DNA from: Acidobacteriaceae bacterium
GTDB taxonomy: Bacteria; Acidobacteriota; Terriglobia; Terriglobales; Acidobacteriaceae
DNA: 64,000 bases
Assembly (NCBI GenBank): GCA_025462735.1
Contig: JAOAPC010000020.1
Span: 124,001 to 188,000, forward strand
Direction of reading: 5' to 3'
Positions 23,697 to 32,524 of the stretch are shown here, one piece after another (position 1 is the stretch's first letter; every line of letters begins with the position of its first letter). The notes under the pieces are model-generated. The model searched no databases. It saw only the letters and a program-made list of their open reading frames with translations, and was not told the DNA's origin. The position numbers and the translations under genes are program-made.

Positions 23697-25202
23697 TTGG
23701 CTGAAGATCCCAAATGGGAGCTTGCCATCCTGGCTACTGTTCAGGGTTTTTGCGAGAAACTCTTGCAGGAAGCCGTGGAGGGCGAAGTCCCGGTTCCCGC
23801 CGGTCTCGAAACAGTTTCGCTGCAAGGCGAGGGAGACGTAGGAGCCACGCTGGCGCTGATGCGCCGCTGGCTTCACTTGCTTGATCTGGCGATCTCTCCG
23901 GCCATGTTGCGCCACGCTTTTACTGACGAAACCGACCCGGAAATCGCCGAGGCCATGCTGCGATATTTCGTCCGCAGAAGCACCCACACGGATTCCGACC
24001 GCGATAAAACCGACATTATCGTTACTTTTCTCTACCGACATCCGCGGGTCCCTGGCCAGTGGGACCAGAGAGGATACGGGCTCGATGGCTCTCTGCCTCT
24101 CTCTCCGTTTGAAATTGCGTTGATTGAGATCCTGGCCGACGCCGACCAGCTGCCGCTCCCCGAAGAACACGTTCAGGTGCTTCGCCGCTTCGATTCTTTC
24201 GAAGAACAGGTGCTTGAGTTTCGCGACCTCAATGCGCTGCTGGAATCGGGCATCATTCAGACGGTTCGCCAGATAAAGGAAAATCTCGACGACTCGTTTT
24301 TTCATCCCGGAGTACTCGCGACGATTGCGCCTTATAACGCCACCTTCGGCACCAAGTTCGACGAACTTTTTCGCGACGCCACGCAACAGATCAAAACTTT
24401 TGCCGGGGATCTTGAAGAACAGGGTGGCACTATCCTGGGCAGCGTTGACGGCATCGACGTGACCGTCGAGCACGTCAAATCCATGGACGAGAGCAATCTG
24501 CTGAAGATGGATTATGGGCAGGCGCTTGATAAGTTCCGCCGCGTTTCCAAACTTAAGCAAACGCTGGAGTTGGCACCGCCGGTTAAACACACATCGCAGA
24601 AGGAAGCTTCAACTCCTCGTCCCAAGCCGGTAGCCAAAGCGCCCGCACCGGTCGCCCCAAAGCCTCCGTTTAATCTGAACAACGTCCGCAAGGCGGTCAC
24701 GCCGCAACAGGTGGCGGCGGAAGAGACCAAGCTACTCAAAGTGGAAGAGTCAGTGCGACTTTTTGTGCGAGTCGCCGATCCCAAATTCCGCCAAGTTGTA
24801 CCCATGCGTTTTTTTAATCTCACGCTGACGCCGGCCGAGGCGGATGCCTACTCCGCGGACTATCTCGACGAGAAAAGCCTGCGTGCCGGAGTTGCACGTG
24901 TTTTGCTCCGCTTGGTCGCGGTTACCGCCAGGGTCATCACGGAGTGGGAGGAACTGAAGCGCGCTAACAATTCACCATCGATCTGGAAGTTGCATGCTGA
25001 TTCACTGGCGACGCTGTTCGAAATCGGCAGCAATGCCGCGGAAAACGCCGAGCGCGTTTCTATTATGGCCGCGCAGCGCGGGCATCGGCAGCATGTTGAT
25101 GACATCCAGAGCTCGTTGAAAAAGCTGCGCGAATACAGCGGAATTGCTGAGCGCAGCTTGACTGCGTCTGCCGAACCCAAAGGCGCCGCAGCTGGCGCCT
25201 AA
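23697..25202 (+). CDS. Uncharacterised 501-residue protein, two helical regions joined by a Pro/Ala linker
   Basis: I do not recognise the family. The start is TTG 23697 with GAGGGA 5 nt upstream; no ATG or GTG fits better. Residues 1-290 look mostly alpha-helical (MRRWLHLLDLAISPAMLRHAF, PFEIALIEILADADQLPLPEEHVQVLRRFDSFEEQVLEFRDLNALLESG, NATFGTKFDELFRDATQQIKTFAGDLEEQG). A low-complexity linker of Pro, Lys and Ala spans about 300-325 (PRPKPVAKAPAPVAPKPP). A second helical region follows at about 340-500, with a coiled-coil-like end. No signal peptide or transmembrane segment is seen, so it is probably a cytoplasmic scaffold or regulator. It stands alone after glgC on the same strand, 135 nt away. 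The coherent long frame makes it a secure gene of unknown role. Confidence 0.8.
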   Translation: MAEDPKWELAILATVQGFCEKLLQEAVEGEVPVPAGLETVSLQGEGDVGATLALMRRWLHLLDLAISPAMLRHAFTDETDPEIAEAMLRYFVRRSTHTDSDRDKTDIIVTFLYRHPRVPGQWDQRGYGLDGSLPLSPFEIALIEILADADQLPLPEEHVQVLRRFDSFEEQVLEFRDLNALLESGIIQTVRQIKENLDDSFFHPGVLATIAPYNATFGTKFDELFRDATQQIKTFAGDLEEQGGTILGSVDGIDVTVEHVKSMDESNLLKMDYGQALDKFRRVSKLKQTLELAPPVKHTSQKEASTPRPKPVAKAPAPVAPKPPFNLNNVRKAVTPQQVAAEETKLLKVEESVRLFVRVADPKFRQVVPMRFFNLTLTPAEADAYSADYLDEKSLRAGVARVLLRLVAVTARVITEWEELKRANNSPSIWKLHADSLATLFEIGSNAAENAERVSIMAAQRGHRQHVDDIQSSLKKLREYSGIAERSLTASAEPKGAAAGA

Positions 25203-25245
25203 TAGCGACTCGCATCGAGCAGAAGCTCCATGACTCAGCGTTGCT

Positions 25246-25506
25246 TCACGCTCTCTTCGTTCGTTGACGCTTCCTGTCGGAACGTAGTTTGCGCACCCAG
25301 CTTGCAGAACCTTGTTTCAGTTCTGGATGATTCTCGTCCTTCCACACCGGTTCTTTGCTGTTCAGGAAACGCAGCAGCTTCTGGCGGCGAATTTCATTCC
25401 GCGCAATCTCAACCAGAAATGCACTGCGTCCCCGTGGTCCCACTAGGCTGTCGATTCCTTCGACCAAGTCCTCAGGCAACACGATGTGTGCGCGTTTGGT
25501 AGTCAC
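25246..25506 (-). CDS. Small ribbon-helix-helix protein, orphan antitoxin-like
   Basis: An 86-residue protein resembling CopG/Arc-type ribbon-helix-helix regulators: KRAHIVLPEDLVEGIDSLVGPRGRSAFLVEIARNEIRRQKLLRFL (about residues 4-48) reads as a beta strand and two helices, then a charged basic tail (SWVRKLRSDRKRQRTKRA). The start is GTG 25504-25506; upstream codons in frame are not family-like and cross AT-rich promoter-like DNA (TTATATAAG, 25530s). Such proteins are usually antitoxins, but no toxin gene is adjacent on either side. It may be a solo antitoxin or a general repressor. Confidence 0.65.
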   Translation of the reverse strand: MTTKRAHIVLPEDLVEGIDSLVGPRGRSAFLVEIARNEIRRQKLLRFLNSKEPVWKDENHPELKQGSASWVRKLRSDRKRQRTKRA

Positions 25507-25567
25507 GTTAAGAGTGTTACATAGTAATGTGCTTATATAAGGCCCACTTATTGCGGGGGGCAAAAGA

Positions 25568-25591
25568 GAGACGGGCGCGAACGCCCGTCTC
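25568..25591 (-). terminator. Terminator-like hairpin downstream of the RNase E/G gene
   Basis: On the reverse strand, GAGACGGGCG and CGCCCGTCTC (perfect 10-nt arms) close a TTCG loop and are followed by TCTTTTG, 40 nt past the RNase gene stop. The arms resemble the palindrome at 9596-9614, so it may be a repeat family member serving as a terminator. Confidence 0.6.
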
Positions 25592-25602
25592 GGCAAAGAA
25601 GT

Positions 25603-25630
25603 AAGAGCTAAAAGCTAACGGCTAAGAGCT
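25603..25630. repeat. Stutter repeat next to the RNase E/G stop codon
   Basis: Units of AGCTAAAAGCTAACGGCTAA type repeat here, directly after the stop codon of the RNase E/G gene and before the terminator-like hairpin. Confidence 0.55.
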
Positions 25631-28348
25631 TTAATTGATATCGAACTGCTCCTGATGCAGCGCGGCGTCGCTCTTCACGATCACGGTTTTCTTGGTCAGC
25701 TCTTCGAGTTCGTTCAGCCAACGGCCATTGTTGGTCTTGAGCGCCTTTGCCACTTCCGGATTCACTCGTAGCATTACGTCTGTATGGTCAAGCTGCTTCG
25801 CAAGCTTGCGCATCTCGATGTAAATCTCGTTGCACACGGTGTTCACGTTTTTCACGAACCCCGTCGCTTCGCAGTACGGACAGGGCGAGCCAATAGTACG
25901 TTCCAGCGACTGTTTCACCCGCTTACGGGTGATGGCGACCAATCCAAAATCATTAAACTGAAGCACCTTCGATGGCGAACGATCGCTACGCAGCGCCTCT
26001 TCCAGAGCCTGCATCACCTTCTGCCGGTTGCGGCGCTCGTCCATATCGATGAAGTCAATCACGATGATCCCGCCCAGATCGCGCAGCCGAATCTGGCGAA
26101 CGATTTCTTTGATGGCGTCAACGTTCGTCTTGACGATGGTATCTTCCAGTCGCGCGGTTTTGCCGACGTACTTGCCGGTATTCACGTCGATGGCAACTAG
26201 AGCTTCAGTCTGATTGATGACGATATAGCCGCCGCTCTTGAGCCACACTTTTGACTTGAGCGCTTTATCGATCTCCTCTTTTAGTCCGAATTGTTCGAAC
26301 AGCGGCGTCTCTTTGCTGTAAAGCTTCACGCGCCGTACCAGTGCTGGCTGGAAGCGATTCGCAAAACGTAAGATGCGCTCGTATTCCTGTTCCGTGTCTA
26401 CCCAGATGGCCGAGAAGTCTGACGTGACCTGGTCGCGCAGAATGCGCTCGACCACATTCAGATCGTGATAAATCAGCGCCGGAGACTTGCCGTTATCGGC
26501 ACGCCCACGGATCTCATTCCACAATCCTTTGAGGAAACGGATATCGGCGCGCAACTCCTGTTCATCCGCGCCTTGCGCCGCGGTGCGGACGATGAATCCA
26601 CCATGCCCGTTTTCGCGTTCACTCTGAATGATCCGCTTCAGCCGCTGGCGTTCTTCTTCAGAAGCAATCTTGCGCGAGACGCCAGTGTGGTTCACGGTCG
26701 GCATGTACACCAAGAACCGTCCGGGAAGCGCGATGTGGCTGGTGATGCGCGCGCCTTTTTTGCCAATCGGTTCTTTCGCGATCTGCACCAGAATTTCCTG
26801 GCCTTCCTTTAACAGATCGGTAATCTGAGGCAGGTTTTGCGGCTCTTGGCGGCGGAAACGCCGGCCACCTCCTCCTGTTTTTCGAAATCCCCGGCGGGAC
26901 CGGTCACGCTCGCGGTCAAACGCAGGTCGAGCAGCGCGTTGCGTATAGGCGGCGGTTGCAGCGGGAGCTCGCACTTCGGCTCTGGCATCGACCGTCCCAT
27001 TGCTGCGGCCCTCGGAGTCAAGCAGCGCTTCGGCTTCTGCCTGGGCCTGTTCGAGTTCCGCTTCCTTTGCGGCAACTTCGTCAACCTCTTCTTCGGCTGT
27101 CTCTACTTCGGCAGATTCGAGCGAGACCGGCTCAGCGGAGAAGGGAACTATGTTCGCTCCATTCTCTGCTGATGCAGCCAGCGAAGGCTCACTGGCAATC
27201 TCGGTTTGCTCGCCAGCGGCATGAGTCTCTTCTTCGAACTCCTCAAAAGCCACTTCTTCTTCGAGATCATCCACATAGGCGGAGAAATCGGCTTCTTCTT
27301 CGTCGATCTCCTCTTCTTCCATGGTGCCGGAAGCTGCTGCTGCAAGCGCTTGATCCGCGTGCTCAGGGACAGCCGTCATCCGATCTTCTGCGACCCTCTC
27401 ACCAGTCTCTTCGCCGCTCTCCTCACCAAATACCGCTGCGACGTTCCTTTCGTGCTGCCCTTTTTGCTCTCGATTCCATTCCTCGGAGTCGATTTCTGGC
27501 TCCGCGAAGGAAGCTTCAGAGCTTGCGTGTGCCTCACGCGCTCCCGAATCCGCGAAGATCCTCGTTTCTTCCTCATGCGCCGTAGAGTCAAGGCGGTCCT
27601 GGCTCACTCGATCCGAACGTTCCGCATCGAGCTCCGGTCCCCGATCAGCAGCCTCTAAAAACAAAGGCTCGTCCTGAGGGAAGCTCTGAGAAACGCCGGA
27701 GCGTGTTTCTTCGTTGAACGAATGAGTCTCCTCGCCGGCACCCAAGTCGGCCGTCACTGCCTGGCCGCGTCCCCGGTATTTCGAGATGGACTCGCCCGGC
27801 AAAATCATCGGTTGGTATCCCGGCGGAGGCCCGTACTCTTCGCGCTCCGGACGAGATTCGGTCGGAGCCGGGCGTGCGGGTTGGTCGCGACGTCCGCGGC
27901 GCCTGCGTCCTCGGTAGCTGCCACGATCACGGTCTTCGCGCGTAGTCGAGCTCTCTCTGCCCGCAGCAGCCTGCTGAGGGGCTGGAGCAGGACGGGCGTG
28001 GCTCTCACTCTGAGAGCGGTTGTCCTCGGATTCTTCTGACGCGCGCTCGTGGGGTTGGGCACTTACATCCGGAACCGCGCGAGCGATTGGGACTTCATCG
28101 AGGTCGTCGTCCTGGTTCTCTAACTCCATGAAATCGGAGACGTACAGGAATGCGTCGCGCTCCAGACCAATATCAACGAACGCCGACTGCATTCCGGGGA
28201 GAACCCGCGTTACGCGGCCCTTGTAGATGGATCCGGCGAGCGTGTATTCGTTCTCACGCTCCAGATACACTTCTGCTAACAGGTCGTCCTCCACCAAGCC
28301 GACTTTGGTTTCGTGCGGCGTGGAGGACACGTACAATTCTTTTGTCAT
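25631..28348 (-). CDS. rng: Ribonuclease E/G with large disordered insert in the S1 domain
   Basis: Endoribonuclease for rRNA maturation and mRNA decay. The 905-residue protein has an S1 RNA-binding domain that starts normally (YTLAGSIYKGRVTRVLPGMQSAFVDIGLERDAFLYVSDF, about 36-73). It is then broken by about 425 residues rich in Glu, Ala, Ser and Arg. The domain resumes at about residue 505 with ITDLLKEGQEILVQIAKEPIGKKGARIT. The catalytic core is complete: the two metal-binding Asp residues lie in EALVAIDVNTGKYVG and IIVIDFIDM, and the Zn-link is CPYC. The insert has acidic runs (MEEEEIDEEEADF) and Arg-rich blocks (YRGRRRRGRRD, RFRRQE) like those in the C-terminal half of RNase E. It lies downstream of rodA with a 410-nt leader, and a terminator-like hairpin follows. 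Confidence 0.94.
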   Translation of the reverse strand: MTKELYVSSTPHETKVGLVEDDLLAEVYLERENEYTLAGSIYKGRVTRVLPGMQSAFVDIGLERDAFLYVSDFMELENQDDDLDEVPIARAVPDVSAQPHERASEESEDNRSQSESHARPAPAPQQAAAGRESSTTREDRDRGSYRGRRRRGRRDQPARPAPTESRPEREEYGPPPGYQPMILPGESISKYRGRGQAVTADLGAGEETHSFNEETRSGVSQSFPQDEPLFLEAADRGPELDAERSDRVSQDRLDSTAHEEETRIFADSGAREAHASSEASFAEPEIDSEEWNREQKGQHERNVAAVFGEESGEETGERVAEDRMTAVPEHADQALAAAASGTMEEEEIDEEEADFSAYVDDLEEEVAFEEFEEETHAAGEQTEIASEPSLAASAENGANIVPFSAEPVSLESAEVETAEEEVDEVAAKEAELEQAQAEAEALLDSEGRSNGTVDARAEVRAPAATAAYTQRAARPAFDRERDRSRRGFRKTGGGGRRFRRQEPQNLPQITDLLKEGQEILVQIAKEPIGKKGARITSHIALPGRFLVYMPTVNHTGVSRKIASEEERQRLKRIIQSERENGHGGFIVRTAAQGADEQELRADIRFLKGLWNEIRGRADNGKSPALIYHDLNVVERILRDQVTSDFSAIWVDTEQEYERILRFANRFQPALVRRVKLYSKETPLFEQFGLKEEIDKALKSKVWLKSGGYIVINQTEALVAIDVNTGKYVGKTARLEDTIVKTNVDAIKEIVRQIRLRDLGGIIVIDFIDMDERRNRQKVMQALEEALRSDRSPSKVLQFNDFGLVAITRKRVKQSLERTIGSPCPYCEATGFVKNVNTVCNEIYIEMRKLAKQLDHTDVMLRVNPEVAKALKTNNGRWLNELEELTKKTVIVKSDAALHQEQFDIN

Positions 28349-28758
28349 TGAAACTCCGGTCCGTAAGCCGTTCCTCGGCTACGGATTCACCGGATCAGAG
28401 ACACACAACTGCGGGAGGAATTGAAGCTGCGATGAGCGTTGTAAAGCAGAACGGTCCCTGGCCCATGATCATCTCGCTGGGCCCGGCTGGGTTCTGGAAA
28501 TACTAAGTTTTTGTTCACAGATCGCAATCTGCCCGGGGTTGTGACCGCTCTCTCAGTTAAATGTCTGCTTTCCCGACCGCCAGTCCTAGACTTGCGATGG
28601 GGTAACTGAGGGGGACGTTACCCTGCCCGAGGCGTCCCACTTCAAAATCCTGCCCGGCTTGTCTCCATTGCCGGTGTTGCCCTCTTCACGCGAGGGCGGT
28701 CGTAATTTTTTCAACCCGATTGCCCTTGGCGCTCGGGGCATAACTGAATACTATTGCT
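28349..28758 (-). other. 410-nt gene-free leader upstream of the RNase E/G gene, with several hairpins
   Basis: No coding frame is convincing here. Local hairpins include CAGAT-CGCA-ATCTG near 28518-28531, GGGTAAC with GTTACCC (28600-28606 with 28617-28623) and GCCCTC with GAGGGC (28679-28684 with 28692-28697). Because rng is transcribed through it if the promoter is near the rodA end, the stretch may be a structured 5' UTR. No known riboswitch or RNA gene was recognised. Confidence 0.4.
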
Positions 28759-29844
28759 TCAGTTCACGAAGCGGCGCATGCGGACGTTCATTACCATCCC
28801 CAGCGCTAGAAACATAAACAGTACCGATGACCCTCCGTAACTCATTAAGGGTAAAGGTATTCCGGTGACCGGCATAAAACCGACCACCATGCCAATGTTG
28901 ACCAGAATATGAAAGGTCAAAACCGCTACTACACCCATCACAATAAACGTGCCAGCACGGTCGGGCGCTGTTTGCGCGTTCTGGGTCAAACGCATCAGCA
29001 CGATGAAGTATAACAGCAGCACCGCCAGAGCGCCTACAAAACCATGTTCCTCAGAGAAGGCGGCAAAGATAAAGTCGGTATGTGGCTCGGGCAGGAAAGC
29101 CAAATGCGTTTGCGATCCCGAACTGCTGCCCCACAATCCTCCGGAACCTACAGCGATTTCAGATTGCTTAACGTGGTAACCCGCGCCTCGCGGATCGCTA
29201 TCCGGTGCCATAAAGCTGATCAGACGTTGCTTCTGGTAGTCCTTCATGTGGTGCCAGGCCAGCGGCATGGCCAGGCCCGCAAGCATCACGATCACCAGCG
29301 CCTGCTTCCAGCGTATCCCGCCGAGGAATAGGCCAACAATCGCTATTGGCAGATACGTCAGCGCGGTGCCCAAGTCCGGCTGTGCCAGCACCATCAGCAT
29401 GGGGACGCCGACGATGGCCCCCGCTTTCACGAAGTCCGACCAGGAGAGTTCCCGGCTTTGCAGATCAGCAAAGTATTTGGCTACTGCCAAAATTAGGATG
29501 AGCTTTACCCATTCTGAAGGTTGAAAGTGGTTGCCCCCCGGCAGCTTCACCCAACGTCGCGCGCCCAGGTATTTTTGCCCAAACAGCAGCACCGTCATGA
29601 GCGACGCGACTGCCCCGATGTACATCCAGTGCACGCGCTCCAGCAGCACCTGGTAATTGACGACGCTGACCAGGAGCATACCTGCCAGCCCGCCCACGAT
29701 CCAATAGATCTGCTTGACGTGCACGCCCGCGAACTTGGTGTGCAGGGTAGCGCTGCGAATTTCAATGACACCGAGAGCGCAGATGATCAGAACAAAGGTC
29801 ACCAGCACCCAGTCGAAATCTCGAAATGAAACGTTACGAGACAT
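28759..29844 (-). CDS. rodA: Peptidoglycan glycosyltransferase RodA (SEDS family)
   Basis: Polymerises lipid II glycan during side-wall growth together with PBP2. The 361-residue length and about ten transmembrane helices are typical. SEDS landmarks are the loop LAQPDLGTALTYLPI with the essential Asp, GAGYHVKQSEIAVGSGGLWG, FLPEPHTDFIFAAFSEEHGF and the C-terminal VTGIPLPLMSYGGSSVLFMF. Its ATG lies 23 nt after the mrdA stop. The region in between is a stutter repeat with no Shine-Dalgarno, so translation probably depends on coupling to mrdA. Confidence 0.95.
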   Translation of the reverse strand: MSRNVSFRDFDWVLVTFVLIICALGVIEIRSATLHTKFAGVHVKQIYWIVGGLAGMLLVSVVNYQVLLERVHWMYIGAVASLMTVLLFGQKYLGARRWVKLPGGNHFQPSEWVKLILILAVAKYFADLQSRELSWSDFVKAGAIVGVPMLMVLAQPDLGTALTYLPIAIVGLFLGGIRWKQALVIVMLAGLAMPLAWHHMKDYQKQRLISFMAPDSDPRGAGYHVKQSEIAVGSGGLWGSSSGSQTHLAFLPEPHTDFIFAAFSEEHGFVGALAVLLLYFIVLMRLTQNAQTAPDRAGTFIVMGVVAVLTFHILVNIGMVVGFMPVTGIPLPLMSYGGSSVLFMFLALGMVMNVRMRRFVN

Positions 29845-29848
29845 AAAA

Positions 29849-29875
29849 AGCCGTCAGCCGTCAGCTGTCAGTTAA
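29849..29875. repeat. Stutter repeat in the mrdA-rodA gap
   Basis: AGCCGTCAGCCGTCAGCTGT is built from repeated CCGTCAG units. It fills the gap, supplies the mrdA stop codon (29868-29870), and takes the place of a rodA ribosome site. Confidence 0.65.
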
Positions 29876-31844
29876 CTCCTCCTACTCCTGGCGCAGCCGT
29901 CGCTAACGGCAAACGCCTCTTTGATACATCAATCTGGTATCGTCCGCCGTTCAGTTTGTCTTCGTCCCCGGCTTCGCCACGCGAGGTCCATAGCGCGCCA
30001 AGTTCGACTTGCCCGTCGCCGGAGGATGCCTTGGCAACGTTCGTTGGCTGCCGCCTTTGCTTGTCCACAAAAGCCTTGATCACCTGGGTTGCTAGCCTCG
30101 CCGCCAACCTACCGTGCTCGCCGCCTTCGAACAGCGTACATACGACGATGTCCGGATTGCGGCGCGGCGTGAACCCCACAAACCACCCATTCTGCGCCAA
30201 GGCTTCATCGTGCGTATGCTTGGCGCGTGTAGCCAGCGAGACCACCTGCGCCGAGCCGGTTTTGCCCGCGATATCAATGCCCGGAACGTGTGCCGACTGT
30301 GCCGTGCCCTCCGGCAGCAGGACCCTCCCCATCGCATCCGTAATGATGTTCCAGCCATTCGGGTCAACCGGAATATTCTTCACCTGGGTGTAGCGACTCA
30401 CCTCGACATAGCCAGCGGGCAGGTTCGTGGGATCCACAACATGCGGCACCACCATTCGCCCATCCATTGAAATCGCGGCAATCGCGCGCATTAACTGCAC
30501 CGGCGTCACTGTGACGGCCCCTTGGCCGATGCCAACCGAAATGGTCTCACCGGAAAACCACTTTTGGCGAAAATTGCGCAGCTTCCATTCCTCCGATGGC
30601 ATCACGCCGCTGACCTCATCCGGCAAATCAATTCCGGTCTTTTGTCCGATTCCGAATGCCGTTGCATATCTCGCGATGCGGTCGATCCCCAGCTTTTCTG
30701 CCAACGTGTAAAAAAACACGTCGCAGGACTGGTAAATCCCCTTAGTCAAATCCACTTCGCCGTGGCCGGTCTTGACCCAGCAACCAAATCGTCGGCCATA
30801 GAACTCGGCGCCTCCGGTGCAAAATACGTGCAGGTTTTGCGCAATACCTTCCTGCCATCCCGCCGTCGCCATAAGGATCTTGAACGTCGATCCGGGCGCA
30901 AGCTGCGCCTGTATGGCTTTATTCAGCAGAGGCTTGTTTGGATCATTGACCAGCTTGTCCCAATTCGCCCGCCCAATTCGGATAGCAAACTGATTCGGAT
31001 CAAACACCGGCCGGCTTGCCATGGCCAGAATTTCGCCGGTGCGCGGATCCATTGCCACGATCGCGCCATTTTTGCCTTCCATGGCCTCTTCGGCGGCAAT
31101 TTGCAGATCAACGTCGATGGTCAGCTTCAGCGGCTTGCCCGGCACAGCAGGTTTTTCGTCCAGCGGCTGCCCAACTTCTTTGCCATGACTGTTCACGACC
31201 ACCTGACGCGAGCCATTGGTGCCCATCAAGAGCTGGTTATATTCCAGCTCAACCCCCGACTTTCCGACCACATCCCCGGGGTTGTAGAGCTCGAACTTTG
31301 GCTGGTTCAGCATGTCCTCGCTGACCTCGCCTACATAACCGACTAAGTGAGCGAGAAATCCCTTTCGCGGGTACAAGCGCCGATAGGCCATGATGGTGTC
31401 CAATTCCGGCAACTCGTTCTTGTGCGCCTCAACGAACGCCTCCTCATCCATAGTGATGTCTTCTTTGAGGTAGATCGGCTGGTATTGCGGCAGTCCCGCG
31501 AAATGGCGAATCTTCTCACGTACTTCTTTCGGATCCATGTGCAGGCCTTGCGCGATCAAGCCGGCATCAGCTTCCAGATTGCGCGAAGAGTCGCGCATCA
31601 GCAGCGCCGTGAAGGACGTATAGTTATCGACGACCGTGCGCCCGTAGCGATCCAGAATTTTGCCGCGTGGTGCAAGAATCGGAACCTCCCGCACGCGATT
31701 TCGCTCCGCCGCGGCGGAATAATACTCGCTCTGCGAAACCTGCAGCCTCCAGAGCCCATATGCAAGAAACAGGAATATCCCGAGAACTATGTATTGCACC
31801 GCGGTCAAGCGGATATGAGAAGGTTTTTCGTCGCGGCCAAACAT
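29868..31844 (-). CDS. mrdA: Penicillin-binding protein 2, elongation-specific transpeptidase
   Basis: Cross-links new peptidoglycan in the elongasome and activates RodA. The 658-residue protein has one N-terminal transmembrane helix (about 16-33, AVQYIVLGIFLFLAYGLW) and a pedestal domain (EVPILAPRGKILDRYGRTVVDNY, VVGKSGVELEYNQLLMGTNGS). The transpeptidase domain has all three active-site motifs: SxxK as GSTFKI, SxN as SCDVF-type at the second position, and KTG as IAGKTGSAQ. It lies between mreD and rodA in the rod operon. The C-terminal 60 residues are low complexity. Confidence 0.95.
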   Translation of the reverse strand: MFGRDEKPSHIRLTAVQYIVLGIFLFLAYGLWRLQVSQSEYYSAAAERNRVREVPILAPRGKILDRYGRTVVDNYTSFTALLMRDSSRNLEADAGLIAQGLHMDPKEVREKIRHFAGLPQYQPIYLKEDITMDEEAFVEAHKNELPELDTIMAYRRLYPRKGFLAHLVGYVGEVSEDMLNQPKFELYNPGDVVGKSGVELEYNQLLMGTNGSRQVVVNSHGKEVGQPLDEKPAVPGKPLKLTIDVDLQIAAEEAMEGKNGAIVAMDPRTGEILAMASRPVFDPNQFAIRIGRANWDKLVNDPNKPLLNKAIQAQLAPGSTFKILMATAGWQEGIAQNLHVFCTGGAEFYGRRFGCWVKTGHGEVDLTKGIYQSCDVFFYTLAEKLGIDRIARYATAFGIGQKTGIDLPDEVSGVMPSEEWKLRNFRQKWFSGETISVGIGQGAVTVTPVQLMRAIAAISMDGRMVVPHVVDPTNLPAGYVEVSRYTQVKNIPVDPNGWNIITDAMGRVLLPEGTAQSAHVPGIDIAGKTGSAQVVSLATRAKHTHDEALAQNGWFVGFTPRRNPDIVVCTLFEGGEHGRLAARLATQVIKAFVDKQRRQPTNVAKASSGDGQVELGALWTSRGEAGDEDKLNGGRYQIDVSKRRLPLATAAPGVGGVN

Positions 31845-32003
31845 AAAGTCAGATGTCGGTCCTTGGCCTCAGGTCGTTGGCAAAAACTGTGGCGAGATGG
31901 GTTAACTTAATTGTAAACCTACTCTGGAGTGAAGATGAGAGGTGATCAGTAACCAAGGTCACGGGAATCAACGACAAACGGCTAGCCACCATACGACCAG
32001 TTT

Positions 32004-32522
32004 TCACGCCCGATCTTTCAATCGGTCCATCAGAGCAAACAGGAACACTCCCAAGATTGCATTGGCGAGCGCTGACTCCAGCTCATGAGCCCAGTTCCAG
32101 TGCAGATTAAGGCGAACCATACCGTGGGCGATCGAGAAATAGATCACTTCGTGGATTACATCGAAGGCGGTAATCACCAGAAACCGCGTGCCGACGCTCT
32201 CCACGTCCAGCTTGACTCCTAATGACGAAGCCCCGTACCCGACGACCGTCTTCGCGATCCCATATAACCCGATTGGTTGATGGGTAAGGGAATCCTGCAG
32301 CAGGCCAATGGCTGCTCCGGTCACTAGTCCAGCCACCTGGCTGCGGCGGGCCATGGCGAAGAAGATGACTACCAGCAGCGGCAAATCGAAAATCGAGAAA
32401 AACGGGAACCGCAGCGGCAGAAAGGCTTGCAAGAAAACTGCAAGCACGGGAACGATTATCGTCACCGGCAAGCTGAACCGGTAAACCTCAATCTGTTCGC
32501 GGGGTGTGTATGTTAGGGCCAC
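32004..32522 (-). CDS. mreD: Rod shape-determining protein MreD
   Basis: Integral membrane partner of MreC in the elongasome. The 172-residue protein has about five hydrophobic segments (ITIIVPVLAVFLQAFLPLRF, IFDLPLLVVIFFAMA, VAGLVTGAAIGLLQDSLTHQPIGLYGIAKTVVGYGAS), including the LLQDSL..PIG motif seen in many MreD proteins. It starts 2 nt after the mreC stop, which indicates translational coupling. The gap to mrdA (31845-32003) is unusually large for the operon and contains a weak repeat-like AACGACAAACGGCTAGCC at 31970-31987. Confidence 0.9.
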   Translation of the reverse strand: MALTYTPREQIEVYRFSLPVTIIVPVLAVFLQAFLPLRFPFFSIFDLPLLVVIFFAMARRSQVAGLVTGAAIGLLQDSLTHQPIGLYGIAKTVVGYGASSLGVKLDVESVGTRFLVITAFDVIHEVIYFSIAHGMVRLNLHWNWAHELESALANAILGVFLFALMDRLKDRA

Positions 32523-32524
32523 GG

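Noticed and set aside
26956-27658. Forward-strand long frames opposite the RNase E/G insert
   Set aside because: They are antisense to low-complexity Glu/Ala-rich coding sequence, whose biased codons leave opposite frames open; no ribosome site or family resemblance.
28500-28700. 6S RNA or RNase P RNA in the rng leader
   Set aside because: Hairpins are present, but the long central-bubble rod of 6S RNA and the conserved RNase P helices were not found.
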